DNA of 16,116 nt, taken from assembly GCA_002440145.1 (NCBI GenBank), contig DJRS01000065.1, positions 1 to 16,116 on the forward strand, in the 5' to 3' direction. Position 1 is the stretch's first letter, and the number at the start of each line of letters is the position of its first letter. The position numbers were made by a program, and so were the translations under genes. This DNA comes from Verrucomicrobia bacterium UBA6354. GTDB taxonomy: Bacteria > Verrucomicrobiota > Kiritimatiellia > RFP12 > UBA1067. Positions 7,171 to 15,099 of the stretch are shown in pieces. A model generated the notes under the pieces. The model was not told where the DNA came from. It saw only the letters and a program-made list of their open reading frames with translations, and searched no databases.

Positions 7171-8556
7171 TCACGACTGCTTGGCCTTGAGCGCCTGGGA
7201 AACCGCGAGCATGCGCTGCGACAAATCCTCGAACCCCACATCCGCCGCGTACACATCCTTGTAGTACTGGTACGCCTTCTCCAGATCGCCCGCCTTTTCC
7301 GCGCACAAGCCGAGCTGGTAGACGACCTTCTTCTTCAGATCGTCCATTGTGGGGATCGCGTCGCGCGCCGTCTCAAGCTGCATGACGGCCATGTCCGTCT
7401 GCTCCTTCTTCAAGAAGCACATCGCGAGATAGTAAAGCGCCCACAGGCGGTCTTTCGGACTCTTCTGCGCCAATTGCAGGTTCTCCAGCGCTTCGTCGTA
7501 GTATCCCCACTTGAAGTACTGCGTGCCCAATTCATAGCGCAGGTGCAAGTCGTTCGGATAACGCTCGACACGCGCCGCGAGGTCGTCCAGAACGAACTGG
7601 TCGCGCTCCTGCTCCGTCTTCTGCGCCTCCTCTTCCTCGCCCGCCGCGCGCAGCTCTTCGATGCGCTGGGTGTAGTATTGCACATACGTCTGCGAAAGCA
7701 TCCGGTCGAGCTCCGGGTCCATGGCGCCCGCCACCTCGATCGCCGCCTGCAGACACTCGATGGCTTCGGCATAACGCTTGTTCTGAATGTACAAACGCGC
7801 CAACGCCCGGCGGAAATTCATGTTTTTGGGCTCTTTTTCGATTTGCGCGAGCTTTTCGGCGATGAGCGCGTCCGCATCGTCTCCCGTGACGACCGCCTTG
7901 TTCGCCTGGTCGAGGCGCTTCGCCTGCTCCTTGTTCGCGATAAGCGCCTGGAAACCGCCCTTCTTTCCGGCCGTCTGCTCCCATCCCGCGTTCATGGTCG
8001 CCTGCGCCTCGGTATTCTTCAAGAGCTGCTGGATGCGCTGGTCGCCCGGTTTGATTTGCGCCAGTTTCAGATAGGCGTCGCGCGCGCGCGCCCAGTCCTT
8101 CGCCATTTGGTAATAATTGGCGACGCGTTCAAGCAGCGCAGGATCCTTGCGCCCGCACTCGTAGGCGGCTTCGACCGTCACCGCGGCATGGTCGGTCTTG
8201 CCCGCCGCTTCAGCCGCCTTGACGGCCGCCTCGATGTTGTCGGGGTCGAGCGGATTCTGGCAGAGAAGCTTTTCCGCCTCTTCCATCGCCTCGGCGCCCT
8301 TCCCCTTCTTCACGAGCCCCATGATTTTCTGCCGCGCGAGCATATAGCCGATCTTTGCGCCAAGGCCCGGCTTGCCCTTGCTCTTGAAGTTCGCTATTTG
8401 CGCCGTGCGCAACAATTTGCGCGCCTCCAAGACGTCCGGAGCCGCCTTGACGGCCTCCATCAACAACTCCATCGCCAGTTCAAACCGCCCGGACTCCAGC
8501 GCCTGGCGTCCGCGATTCATGAAATTCTGCGCTTTCTGAGCCAAATCCACTGCCAT
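7171..8556 (-). CDS. Cytoplasmic tetratricopeptide-repeat protein
   Basis: 461 aa, almost wholly alpha-helical, with TPR-like units recognisable near residues 10-43, 140-173, 248-281, 339-372, 373-406 and 413-446. The clearest are around YFKWGYYDEALENLQLAQ and AGDLEKAYQYYKDVY. A charged, probably coiled segment rich in Glu (about 300-325) sits between repeats. There is no signal peptide or membrane segment, so it should be a cytoplasmic scaffold or chaperone-like protein; no specific partner can be named. I chose ATG at 8556 because AAGGAG (8565-8570 on the plus strand) lies 8 nt upstream; an in-frame GTG three codons earlier sits against that Shine-Dalgarno and cannot use it. It is last in the operon, 13 nt after the Lrp-like gene, and its stop abuts the tRNA-Glu 3' end. 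Confidence 0.85.
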   Translation of the reverse strand: MAVDLAQKAQNFMNRGRQALESGRFELAMELLMEAVKAAPDVLEARKLLRTAQIANFKSKGKPGLGAKIGYMLARQKIMGLVKKGKGAEAMEEAEKLLCQNPLDPDNIEAAVKAAEAAGKTDHAAVTVEAAYECGRKDPALLERVANYYQMAKDWARARDAYLKLAQIKPGDQRIQQLLKNTEAQATMNAGWEQTAGKKGGFQALIANKEQAKRLDQANKAVVTGDDADALIAEKLAQIEKEPKNMNFRRALARLYIQNKRYAEAIECLQAAIEVAGAMDPELDRMLSQTYVQYYTQRIEELRAAGEEEEAQKTEQERDQFVLDDLAARVERYPNDLHLRYELGTQYFKWGYYDEALENLQLAQKSPKDRLWALYYLAMCFLKKEQTDMAVMQLETARDAIPTMDDLKKKVVYQLGLCAEKAGDLEKAYQYYKDVYAADVGFEDLSQRMLAVSQALKAKQS

Positions 8557-8569
8557 TTTGTTCACTCCT

Positions 8570-8878
8570 TCAGGGGGTCACGGCCAAACGATCGTCGTTG
8601 CCCTGGAAATCCAGGAATCCCTTTGCCTTGTAGGTTTTCAGCATGAAGTGCGTCGCCGTCGACAGCACGCCCTCGATCGTCGAGAGATCCTGCGCGACGA
8701 ATTGCGCCACGTCCTGCAGGCTCGCGCCCTTCACGAACACCAGCAGGTCGTACGCCCCCGACATCAGAAAGCAAGCTTCCACCTGCTCGTACTTCGCCAC
8801 GCGCTCGGCGATCTTTCCAAAACCGCAATCGCGTTGAGGGGTTATTTTGAGTTCGATTACCGCATGTACTTCGTTCAT
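8570..8878 (-). CDS. Stand-alone Lrp/AsnC ligand-binding (RAM) domain protein
   Basis: 102 aa matching only the C-terminal effector-binding domain of Lrp/AsnC regulators. It has a beta-alpha-beta start (AVIELKITPQ), a conserved SGAYDLLVFVKG stretch (about 39-50), a second helix and strand (VAQFVAQDLSTIEGVLSTAT), and a short tail. The helix-turn-helix that begins full-length Lrp proteins (about 150 aa) is absent, and no helix-turn-helix is encoded upstream because the preceding gene ends one base before its ATG. Such single-domain proteins are known to oligomerise and bind amino acids, so it may modulate a full-length Lrp or a partner enzyme; that role is inference. GGGAG inside the tail of the upstream gene, 7 nt before the ATG, supports the start. 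Confidence 0.85.
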   Translation of the reverse strand: MNEVHAVIELKITPQRDCGFGKIAERVAKYEQVEACFLMSGAYDLLVFVKGASLQDVAQFVAQDLSTIEGVLSTATHFMLKTYKAKGFLDFQGNDDRLAVTP

Positions 8879-8879
8879 C

Positions 8880-10481
8880 TTATTTCTCCCAATCGAAAAG
8901 AATCAGATCGTCCACGATCTGCATCGCCAGATCTTCCGCCAGACGCCCGGACGCCTCCCGCAGGCGCGCGCGCGTATCGTCGTCGGACAGGAAAGACGTC
9001 ATCGCCTCGTAAGGCCGGTTGTCGATCAGCACCTTGCCCTTGCGCTTGTCGATTACGCTGATGGACGCTTTCATCGTCGCATGGTTCTCGCGATGGCGCC
9101 GGTCGCTGCTGCGGTTGTAGGAAAGCTGCACCGCGCTCACGCCCTTGATCACGCCCTGCACCTCGATCGCCGCGGCGTCTTGCGCGGCGATCTTGAACGA
9201 CCCCTCGCGCTGGATTTCGCGCAAGAGCTGGCGGGCCGCCACCGCGCCTATCTCCGCCACGTCGCTCTCGTTGCGGAAAGTCGGCACGAAAACCGTCCGC
9301 GTCTCGTCCGGCACGCGCGACCGCCATGCATACGCCCCGAAGAAATCGCATGTTTTCCGCCACAGGGAACGCGTGTCGGCCGGCTCCCCTCCCTGCGCGG
9401 ACGGGGCCCCGTCCGGCTTTTCCGCACCTCCCGCCACGGGCGCGGCAGGCGCGCCATTCTGCAGTTCGCCCAGGCGGGCGAGCGCCGCGGGCGCATACTT
9501 GCTGGCCGGATAGCGCGCGAGGAAACGTTCGTACGCGCGAATGGCGCTCCGGCGCGTGCGCGTGCGCGAATCATAGAATCGGGCCGCCTGGTAGGCCTCC
9601 CGCTCGATGACCCCCGTCGCCTCCTCCAGCCAAGCCTGATAGTCGGCCCTCGCCGCCTCGTCCGGGCGCGTATCCAGCGCCATGCGCAAGAACCAAATCG
9701 TATCCTGGCACCGCGCGCGATTGTACTCGTGCGCCCGTAGCACCCGCATGCGGACCGCCGCCTCGGCGTGCAGGGCTTCCACGGCCTCCTTGGACGCCGG
9801 GTAGATGTTGCGGACCGTCTCGTAGACCTCAATCGCCTTGTCGTACGACCCCTCCTCTTCGCGCAATTCGCCGGCGGTCAGCATGGCCCGCGGCGCAAAC
9901 AGCGAACCCGGCGCGGCGCGCACCACCGCCTCGAACGCCCGTCGGACGTCCGCCGCGTTCGAAAAACGGAAGAAGCCGATCTTCTTGCCTTCCTCGCGCA
10001 TGACCTGCGCCACGTCGTACATGCGCCGCACGATGGAATCGTAGTCGCATTGCGACGAATAGAAATCCAGCAGGTACTTGTACTCCCGGAACGCCTCTTC
10101 GCAGTCGAAGTAGTGCGTGTAGTAGAGGTCGGCCAAGGCCTTCTGGGCCACGACCGCTTCGGGGGCCATCGGCCAATAGGTGACAAGCGCATCGTAAGCG
10201 CGCCGCGCCGTACGCCATTCGTAGGCCGCCTCGCACGCCCGCGCATAGGAAAGCTGCTCGGACGCATTGTCTTTCGCCGGCGAGGTGAAGAACGAGAACC
10301 ACGAAGGCGTCTTCTTCTCGGGCTTCGGCAGATCCTCCCCCGAATCGAAGCCGGGATAGGCATCCGTCGCATACCGCGACCCGGGGCCGGGCGCGGCGAA
10401 CGCCACGCCCGCCGACGTCACCAGCACCGCAACCGCCCATGCGATTTTGCGAACATACATCAATCTCGAATTCATGTCCAT
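8880..10481 (-). CDS. Outer-membrane assembly fusion: BamD-like TPR region plus LptE-like domain
   Basis: 533 aa. A Sec signal peptide (hydrophobic AWAVAVLVTSAGVAFA, cut after about residue 29) has no lipobox Cys. Residues about 70-340 form TPR-like helical repeats in the BamD/YfiO style (RRAYDALVTYWPMAPEAVVA, KAIEVYETVRNIYPASKEAV, AIRAYERFLARYPASKYAP). A Pro/Ala/Gly linker (about 343-370) follows. Residues about 386-533 resemble LptE-family lipopolysaccharide-assembly domains (TVFVPTFRNES; IEVQGVIKGVSAVQLSYNR; a terminal helix before DLILFDWEK). BamD works in outer-membrane protein folding and LptE in LPS insertion, so the fusion would join both jobs on the periplasmic side. Three ATGs are possible: 10481, 10475 and 10460. 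None has a strong Shine-Dalgarno. The last gives the neatest signal peptide (MYVRK...) and fits the nearby -10. It lies 6 nt after the DUF4139 gene. The TPR call is firm; the LptE call is moderately sure. Confidence 0.75.
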   Translation of the reverse strand: MDMNSRLMYVRKIAWAVAVLVTSAGVAFAAPGPGSRYATDAYPGFDSGEDLPKPEKKTPSWFSFFTSPAKDNASEQLSYARACEAAYEWRTARRAYDALVTYWPMAPEAVVAQKALADLYYTHYFDCEEAFREYKYLLDFYSSQCDYDSIVRRMYDVAQVMREEGKKIGFFRFSNAADVRRAFEAVVRAAPGSLFAPRAMLTAGELREEEGSYDKAIEVYETVRNIYPASKEAVEALHAEAAVRMRVLRAHEYNRARCQDTIWFLRMALDTRPDEAARADYQAWLEEATGVIEREAYQAARFYDSRTRTRRSAIRAYERFLARYPASKYAPAALARLGELQNGAPAAPVAGGAEKPDGAPSAQGGEPADTRSLWRKTCDFFGAYAWRSRVPDETRTVFVPTFRNESDVAEIGAVAARQLLREIQREGSFKIAAQDAAAIEVQGVIKGVSAVQLSYNRSSDRRHRENHATMKASISVIDKRKGKVLIDNRPYEAMTSFLSDDDTRARLREASGRLAEDLAMQIVDDLILFDWEK

Positions 10482-10490
10482 ATTATATCA
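10482..10490 (-). promoter_or_regulatory. Possible extended -10 promoter before the BamD-LptE gene
   Basis: The minus strand reads TGA-TATAAT, a perfect extended -10 in which the TGA is also the stop codon of the DUF4139 gene. There is no good -35 at 16-18 nt. Transcription would start near 10475, leaving ATG 10460 as the first usable start codon. It could give this gene a private promoter inside the operon; an AT-rich chance match is the alternative. Confidence 0.3.
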
Positions 10491-11903
10491 CATTTTTGCG
10501 CTGTAACGGTAGCGAAGACGCAATTCTTTCTCCTCGCCCGCCGCCAAGAGAACGTTCCAGACGATGCGCTGGATGTCGTCGATCGCCCCGATTTCCGGCG
10601 AGGACCGCGTCGTTTGCCCGCCGGGCGCCGGCGAAACCTCCACGATTTCGCCCGTGATTTCCCGCACGACCTTTACCGTCACGGCTTCCGTGCGCGTGTT
10701 CTTGAGCGTCAGCACGACCTCCGCTTCCTTCTCGAGCCGCTCCGTCACCCCGTCGGCGGACTTGACCTCGCGCGAGCCGCGTCCCAGAACCTTGCACTCG
10801 CCCGTGACGGAACGGGCCCGCGCCAGGCGCATTTCCGCCTCGGCCCCCGGCTCCGTCCACGCGATCGTCCCCTGCCCCAGCACATGGTTGTCGGACAGGA
10901 CGAGCACCGGGCACGCGTCGAGCGGAACCGCGAACGTATTGGTGAAGCAAACGACGTCCCACAGCGCACCCGCGCCTTCCGTATCGGCGTTCCACGAAAC
11001 GAGCCGCCGCACGGCCGTCTCCGCCTCTCCCAGGGAAAGCGTCCGCGTCTCGTTCTTCTTGAGCGACACCTTCCCGATCGGGCGGTAGACGACATCCCCC
11101 TGCGGCGCGGCCATCTCCTCCGGCGCGCCGTCCGCGGCGAATCCGAAGTTCGCCCCTTTCGCCAGGGTCCGGCCGTAGAGCCGCGTGCGCAGGATCGGCG
11201 CGTCCGCCTGCCGCGCGAGCGTGCCCGAAACGAGCGAAACCATGACGTCCGTCCAGTCGCCGGACGAATCATTGGCCAGTTCCGCCCACGCCTGCAAACG
11301 CGCCGCATCCCCCGAAACCGTCAGAATGCAGCTCGGCGTCCAGCGCGGGCCCGCTATCCAATAGGCGATCGCGTACGGATTCCGCTCGCCCGTCAGCGTC
11401 CATTCCTGCGCGTCTTCCGTCCAATCCGCTTCCGCGGCGATCCCCGCGATATTGGCGTACGGGATGGACAGGGCCGTCCCGCCCGGCGTTTCGACCCGGA
11501 CCGAATCCCCTTCCTGCCGCAGACTGCCTTCCGCGCGGGCCAGCGCATTCGGCTCCGCCGCGGAAACCGCCCCCACGCGGATGTGCGCACCGGGGGCGGA
11601 CGCCCCCGAATCGAGAAGATCCCTCAGCCCCGCCGCCACACGATAGACGACCGTCCCCTTCACCCGCGCCTCGCCTTTCTGGAGCGTCACCGGGTTCGAG
11701 GCGGTGGCCCGGAAAGTCCCGGCAAGCGGCACGTCCGCCGTGACAAACCGCACCACCCCGTCCGCCGAGGGGACGACCCGCCGCGTCGCGAGGGCGGTCC
11801 CGTCCGTGAACACGTCCAGCGAAACGGGGGATCCCGGCGAATTCGCCGAAACACCGGATGAAACCGCGACTGCCGCACCTAGAATCATCATTTTCCGAAA
11901 CAT
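10488..11903 (-). CDS. Exported DUF4139-family protein
   Basis: 471 aa with a Sec signal peptide (FRKMMILGAAVAVSSGVSA, cut near 20/21) and no lipobox. Most of the mature protein (about 178-466) is beta-rich and matches the DUF4139 pattern as I know it: AYWIAGPRWTPSC, LQAWAELANDSSGDWTDVMV (204-223), and a C-terminal VVLTLKNTRTEAVTVKVVRE segment (396-415) ending in LRLRYRYS. The family's common N-terminal DUF4140 and coiled coil are missing or strongly diverged. The function of DUF4139 proteins is not established; an extracytoplasmic, envelope-associated role is inferred from the signal peptide and the adjacent BamD-LptE gene. The ATG at 11903 has GGGGAG 7 nt upstream. It begins 16 nt after the small secreted-protein gene and ends 6 nt before the first possible start of the next gene. 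Confidence 0.75.
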   Translation of the reverse strand: MFRKMMILGAAVAVSSGVSANSPGSPVSLDVFTDGTALATRRVVPSADGVVRFVTADVPLAGTFRATASNPVTLQKGEARVKGTVVYRVAAGLRDLLDSGASAPGAHIRVGAVSAAEPNALARAEGSLRQEGDSVRVETPGGTALSIPYANIAGIAAEADWTEDAQEWTLTGERNPYAIAYWIAGPRWTPSCILTVSGDAARLQAWAELANDSSGDWTDVMVSLVSGTLARQADAPILRTRLYGRTLAKGANFGFAADGAPEEMAAPQGDVVYRPIGKVSLKKNETRTLSLGEAETAVRRLVSWNADTEGAGALWDVVCFTNTFAVPLDACPVLVLSDNHVLGQGTIAWTEPGAEAEMRLARARSVTGECKVLGRGSREVKSADGVTERLEKEAEVVLTLKNTRTEAVTVKVVREITGEIVEVSPAPGGQTTRSSPEIGAIDDIQRIVWNVLLAAGEEKELRLRYRYSAKM

Positions 11904-11919
11904 GGCGTTTCTCCCCGCT

Positions 11920-12198
11920 TTACAGCGATTCCAATATTTCCACCGCGAGCCGCGTCACGTCGTTCGTGCCCTGCATCCAGCGCCCCGCACCGTTCTGCGA
12001 CGAGACGAGACGCACGGCCATTTGCGTCTTCGAAAGCCCGTTTGTGCCCAGGACGTCCCCCGCAATCCGTACCGGCGGCGCATTCGTCGCCGCCCGCGCG
12101 AGCGCATGTTCCACCTCGTTTGCGATGCTCGGCTCCAGGACATCCTCGCTCGCGAGAGGCTGGGCCGAGAGAACCGCAAGAAAGAGGAACGCTTTCAT
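11920..12198 (-). CDS. Small secreted protein of unknown function
   Basis: 92 aa. The ATG at 12198 overlaps the folD stop as ATGA, so translation is probably coupled to folD; no separate Shine-Dalgarno is visible. The first 17 residues (KAFLFLAVLSAQPLAS) form a short signal peptide, probably cleaved before EDV. The mature 70-75 residues are mixed alpha/beta, with APPVRIAGDVLGTNGLSKTQ and RLAVEILESL, and contain no Cys. I do not recognise a family. The same frame stays open far upstream across folD, but only the part after this ATG reads like protein; the upstream part is Arg/His/Gly-rich antiphase sequence. Position between folD and the DUF4139 gene, whose product is also exported, suggests a periplasmic partner of the latter, which is inference. 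Real-gene confidence comes from the signal peptide, the overlap and good spacing to the next gene. Confidence 0.7.
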   Translation of the reverse strand: MKAFLFLAVLSAQPLASEDVLEPSIANEVEHALARAATNAPPVRIAGDVLGTNGLSKTQMAVRLVSSQNGAGRWMQGTNDVTRLAVEILESL

Positions 12199-13082
12199 CC
12201 GGCCAAAGCCCGTTTCGCGCTTTCCAACGTGTTCCAGAGGAGCATCGTGATGGTCATCGGCCCGACCCCGCCCGGCACCGGCGTGATGGCCGAGGCGACC
12301 GCCGCGCAGCTCGCGAAGTCCGCGTCCCCGACGAGACGGAAGCCTTTCGGCTTGGACGCGTCCGGCACGCGGTTCACGCCCACGTCGATGACGACCGCGC
12401 CCGGCTTGAGCATGTCGCCCGTCAGCGTGCCCGGACGCCCCGTCGCCACGACGACGGCGTCCGCCTGTCGCGTGAACGCCGCGATGTCGGGCGTGCCGGT
12501 ATGACAGAGCGTGACGGTGGCGTTCGTCTCCTTGCGCGCGAGAAGCGCCGCGACCGGCTTGCCCACGATGTTGCTGCGCCCGATGACGACCACGTGCTTG
12601 CCCGCGAGATCCAGACCCCCGAATTCGATGAGCTTGATGATGCCGTGCGGCGTGCAGGGCAGAAAGCACGGCTCGCCGATCAGCATGCGCCCCACGTTGA
12701 CCGGCGTGAACCCGTCCACGTCCTTCTCCGGCGCGATCGCGTCGATGACCGCCTTCTCGCGGATGTGCCGCGGCAGGGGAAGCTGCACGAGGATGCCGTG
12801 GATGGCCGGGTCCGCGTTCAGTTCGCGTATCCGCTCCAGCAGTTCCGCCTCCGTCGTTTCCGCAGGCAGGCGGATCTCGCGCGAAAGCATGCCGGCCTCG
12901 CCGCACGCCTTCTCCTTGGCCGTCACGTAGCTGACGCTCGCCGGGTTGTCCCCGACGAGGATGACGGCGAGCCCGGGGACGGACCCCGTGCGCGCCTTCA
13001 GTTCCGCCGCGCCCGCGGCGATTTCCGCCCGCAGGCGCCGCGCCAATTCCTTGCCGTCGATGATACGCGCCGTCGTAGCCAT
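12195..13082 (-). CDS. folD: Bifunctional methylenetetrahydrofolate dehydrogenase/cyclohydrolase
   Basis: 295 aa, standard FolD length. It interconverts 5,10-methylene-THF and 10-formyl-THF in two steps, using NADP(H) or NAD(H), in the cytoplasmic one-carbon pathway that supplies purines and fMet-tRNA. Visible family features are SYVTAKEKAC with Y52 and catalytic K56, GILVQLPLP (96-104) with Q100, PEKDVDGF (118-125), the dinucleotide-binding VVIGRSNIVGKP (165-176), and the C-terminal PVPGGVGPMT signature (268-277). The ATG at 13082 has AAGGGA 6 nt upstream and sits 10 nt past the GH97 stop. The stop overlaps the next ATG. All key residues appear intact, so this is a confident assignment. Its placement behind a glycosidase and ahead of envelope genes is unusual and likely reflects shared transcription rather than shared function. 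Confidence 0.97.
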   Translation of the reverse strand: MATTARIIDGKELARRLRAEIAAGAAELKARTGSVPGLAVILVGDNPASVSYVTAKEKACGEAGMLSREIRLPAETTEAELLERIRELNADPAIHGILVQLPLPRHIREKAVIDAIAPEKDVDGFTPVNVGRMLIGEPCFLPCTPHGIIKLIEFGGLDLAGKHVVVIGRSNIVGKPVAALLARKETNATVTLCHTGTPDIAAFTRQADAVVVATGRPGTLTGDMLKPGAVVIDVGVNRVPDASKPKGFRLVGDADFASCAAVASAITPVPGGVGPMTITMLLWNTLESAKRALAG

Positions 13083-13092
13083 GCCGCGTCCC

Positions 13093-15099
13093 TTACTTGG
13101 CCGCCGCGGGCGTGTACTTCACGATGAAGCCGCCGCCCGGCGCGAGGTGGACGGGGATCTTCTCGCCCGCCGTCACGATCTTCTCGCCGTGGATGTAGCC
13201 CGTCGCGTCCTTGTCCGCGTTCTCGGCGTCGCGGAAGAACTCCGCCTTCCACTTGCCCTTGCCCAGGAAGGAGGTGTCGAGCACGTAGTCCTGCGCCGCC
13301 GTCACGCCGATGCCCGCGGCATACCACGAACCGTCCTTCGCCTGGCGGGCGCAGGCCGCCACCGTGTCCGGCGAACCGGCCAGGCCCACCGTGTCCGCCC
13401 AGACGACCGGCACGGCCGCCATGAAGCCGAAGCACTCCATGTTCTTCTCGTAGTTCGTGGGCGAATCGCTGAGCATCTGCAGCGGCGCCTCGTAAAGGGC
13501 CATCATCGCCATCTGCCGCGCACGCGTCCCGACCGAGCCGGGGAAGTTGCCCGCCTTGCTGCCCACATAGCCCGAACCGATCGCGTGGTTCAGCATCGCG
13601 CCGGGCGTATAGTCCATCGGACCCGCCGAGAGACGCAGGAAGAAGGCGCGCACGTCGTTCTCCATCATGCCCTTCTCGCCCCGCCACTTCATCTGCTCCA
13701 GCCCGTGGATGCCCTCGTAGTTGAGGATGTTCGGGTACGTGCGGCTCAAGCCGACCGGACGGTACACGCCGTGGTAGTCGATGACGAGCTTGTGCTTGGC
13801 GCAAGCCGCGGCGAATTTCTCCAGGAAGTCCGCGATTTCCGCGTCCGCGCGGTCCATGAAGTCGACCTTGAAGCCCTTGGCGCCGAGCTTGCCGAAATGT
13901 TCGGCGACCTTCTCCTCTTCGCCGTAGATCTGCGCCCACGCCATCCAGAGGATGATGCCCACGCCCTTCTTTTCCGCATACTGAATGAGGTGCGGCACGT
14001 CCACGTCCTTGTGGAACTTCCAGATGTTGAGTTTTTCGCTCCAGCCCTCGTCGAAAATGACGTACTCGACGCCCGTCTTGGCGGCGAAATCGATGAAGCG
14101 TTCGTAGGTCTTGGTGTTGCAGCCCGCGTCTCCCTGGTTGTCGAAGCAGTTCCACCAGTCCCAGGCGACCTTGCCGGGCTTGACCCACGAGAAGTCGCTG
14201 CCGGGCGCCGCGGGGGTCGCCAGCGCGTACACGATATCCGCCTCGCAGAGCTTGGAGGGGTCGTCCGCCAGCATGAACACGCGCCAGGGGAAGGTGCGCG
14301 TGCCCGCCGTCTTCACGAGCCAGTCCTCGTGCTCGACGACCTTGACCCAGCGGCCGCCCTGGGAGAGCACCTCATTGCCCCAGCCGCCCACGCGCTGCGT
14401 CTTCTTCGGCCAGCCCGCAAACTCCGCCTCGAACGACGCGTTCTGGTCGTCCGCGTCCGTCTCCGGCTCGAGATTCAGCACCGGGTAGTCATGGACGTCC
14501 GAGTCCGTCACCGCGACCGTCTGCCCGTTCACCGTGTAGACGAACGGCAGATAGATGAACTCCTTCTCCTTCAGGACGATGGCGCCCGCCTTGTCCTTGC
14601 GCGGCTTGACCTCCTCGCACCCGAACTCGTGGCTCACCGTGTACCAGCAGTCCGCCGCGCGCCCCGGGAGCGTCAAGTCGAACTTCTCCCCGTCCACCGT
14701 GATCGTGCCCGGCTTCTTCGTCTCGAAGCGGTACGCCACCCCGTCCGGACGCGCCACCAGGCGCACGCCCCAGTCGCCGAAGTCCGCGAACGTCTCCTGC
14801 GCCGCCAGATCGACGGAGGCCTTCTTGTAGACCGGCGTGGATACCGTCCCGGCGACGGCCTTCGTCGTCACGCCCACGAGCTTCGCGTCCTTGCACAGAC
14901 ACGCGTCGTCGACCTTCAGGCCGATCTTGCTCTTCTCCACGACCGTCTGGCCTTTGCGGACGACCTCGATCGTCATCTCGCGCGGCGAAAACCGGATCTC
15001 GTTCTCGTTGTACTTTGCGGACACCACCCCGGGCGTGCACCCGCCCAACGCGGTGAGCGCCGCGAACACGGCGCCTATCATCAGACAAACATTCTTCAT
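13093..15099 (-). CDS. GH97-family glycoside hydrolase, predicted lipoprotein
   Basis: 668 aa. The signal sequence ends in a lipobox (ALGG-C21, then Thr at +2), so the mature enzyme is probably outer-membrane anchored. Residues about 30-290 form the N-terminal beta-sandwich, followed by a TIM barrel with GH97 landmarks: VAWDWWN (311-317), NTKTYERFIDFAAKTGVEYV (328-347), FDEGWS (349-354), GAKGFKVDFMDRAD (406-419), DYHGVYRPVGLSRTYPN (441-457), NYEGIHGLE (460-468) and AGPMDYTPGAM (492-502), then a C-terminal beta domain. From memory of the family, an Asp in the K-V-D-F-M-D motif (D413) marks the retaining, alpha-galactosidase-like branch; inverting SusB-type alpha-glucosidases lack it. E462 or E467 is the likely acid/base. 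The substrate is therefore an alpha-galactoside or alpha-glucoside; I cannot tell which. The ATG has AAGGA 6 nt upstream, and it heads the operon. Confidence 0.9.
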   Translation of the reverse strand: MKNVCLMIGAVFAALTALGGCTPGVVSAKYNENEIRFSPREMTIEVVRKGQTVVEKSKIGLKVDDACLCKDAKLVGVTTKAVAGTVSTPVYKKASVDLAAQETFADFGDWGVRLVARPDGVAYRFETKKPGTITVDGEKFDLTLPGRAADCWYTVSHEFGCEEVKPRKDKAGAIVLKEKEFIYLPFVYTVNGQTVAVTDSDVHDYPVLNLEPETDADDQNASFEAEFAGWPKKTQRVGGWGNEVLSQGGRWVKVVEHEDWLVKTAGTRTFPWRVFMLADDPSKLCEADIVYALATPAAPGSDFSWVKPGKVAWDWWNCFDNQGDAGCNTKTYERFIDFAAKTGVEYVIFDEGWSEKLNIWKFHKDVDVPHLIQYAEKKGVGIILWMAWAQIYGEEEKVAEHFGKLGAKGFKVDFMDRADAEIADFLEKFAAACAKHKLVIDYHGVYRPVGLSRTYPNILNYEGIHGLEQMKWRGEKGMMENDVRAFFLRLSAGPMDYTPGAMLNHAIGSGYVGSKAGNFPGSVGTRARQMAMMALYEAPLQMLSDSPTNYEKNMECFGFMAAVPVVWADTVGLAGSPDTVAACARQAKDGSWYAAGIGVTAAQDYVLDTSFLGKGKWKAEFFRDAENADKDATGYIHGEKIVTAGEKIPVHLAPGGGFIVKYTPAAAK

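Noticed and set aside
11920..12906. A 328-codon minus-strand frame ending with the small secreted gene
   Set aside because: Its first two thirds are the out-of-phase reading of folD. Only the part from ATG 12198, with signal peptide and ATGA overlap, is credible.
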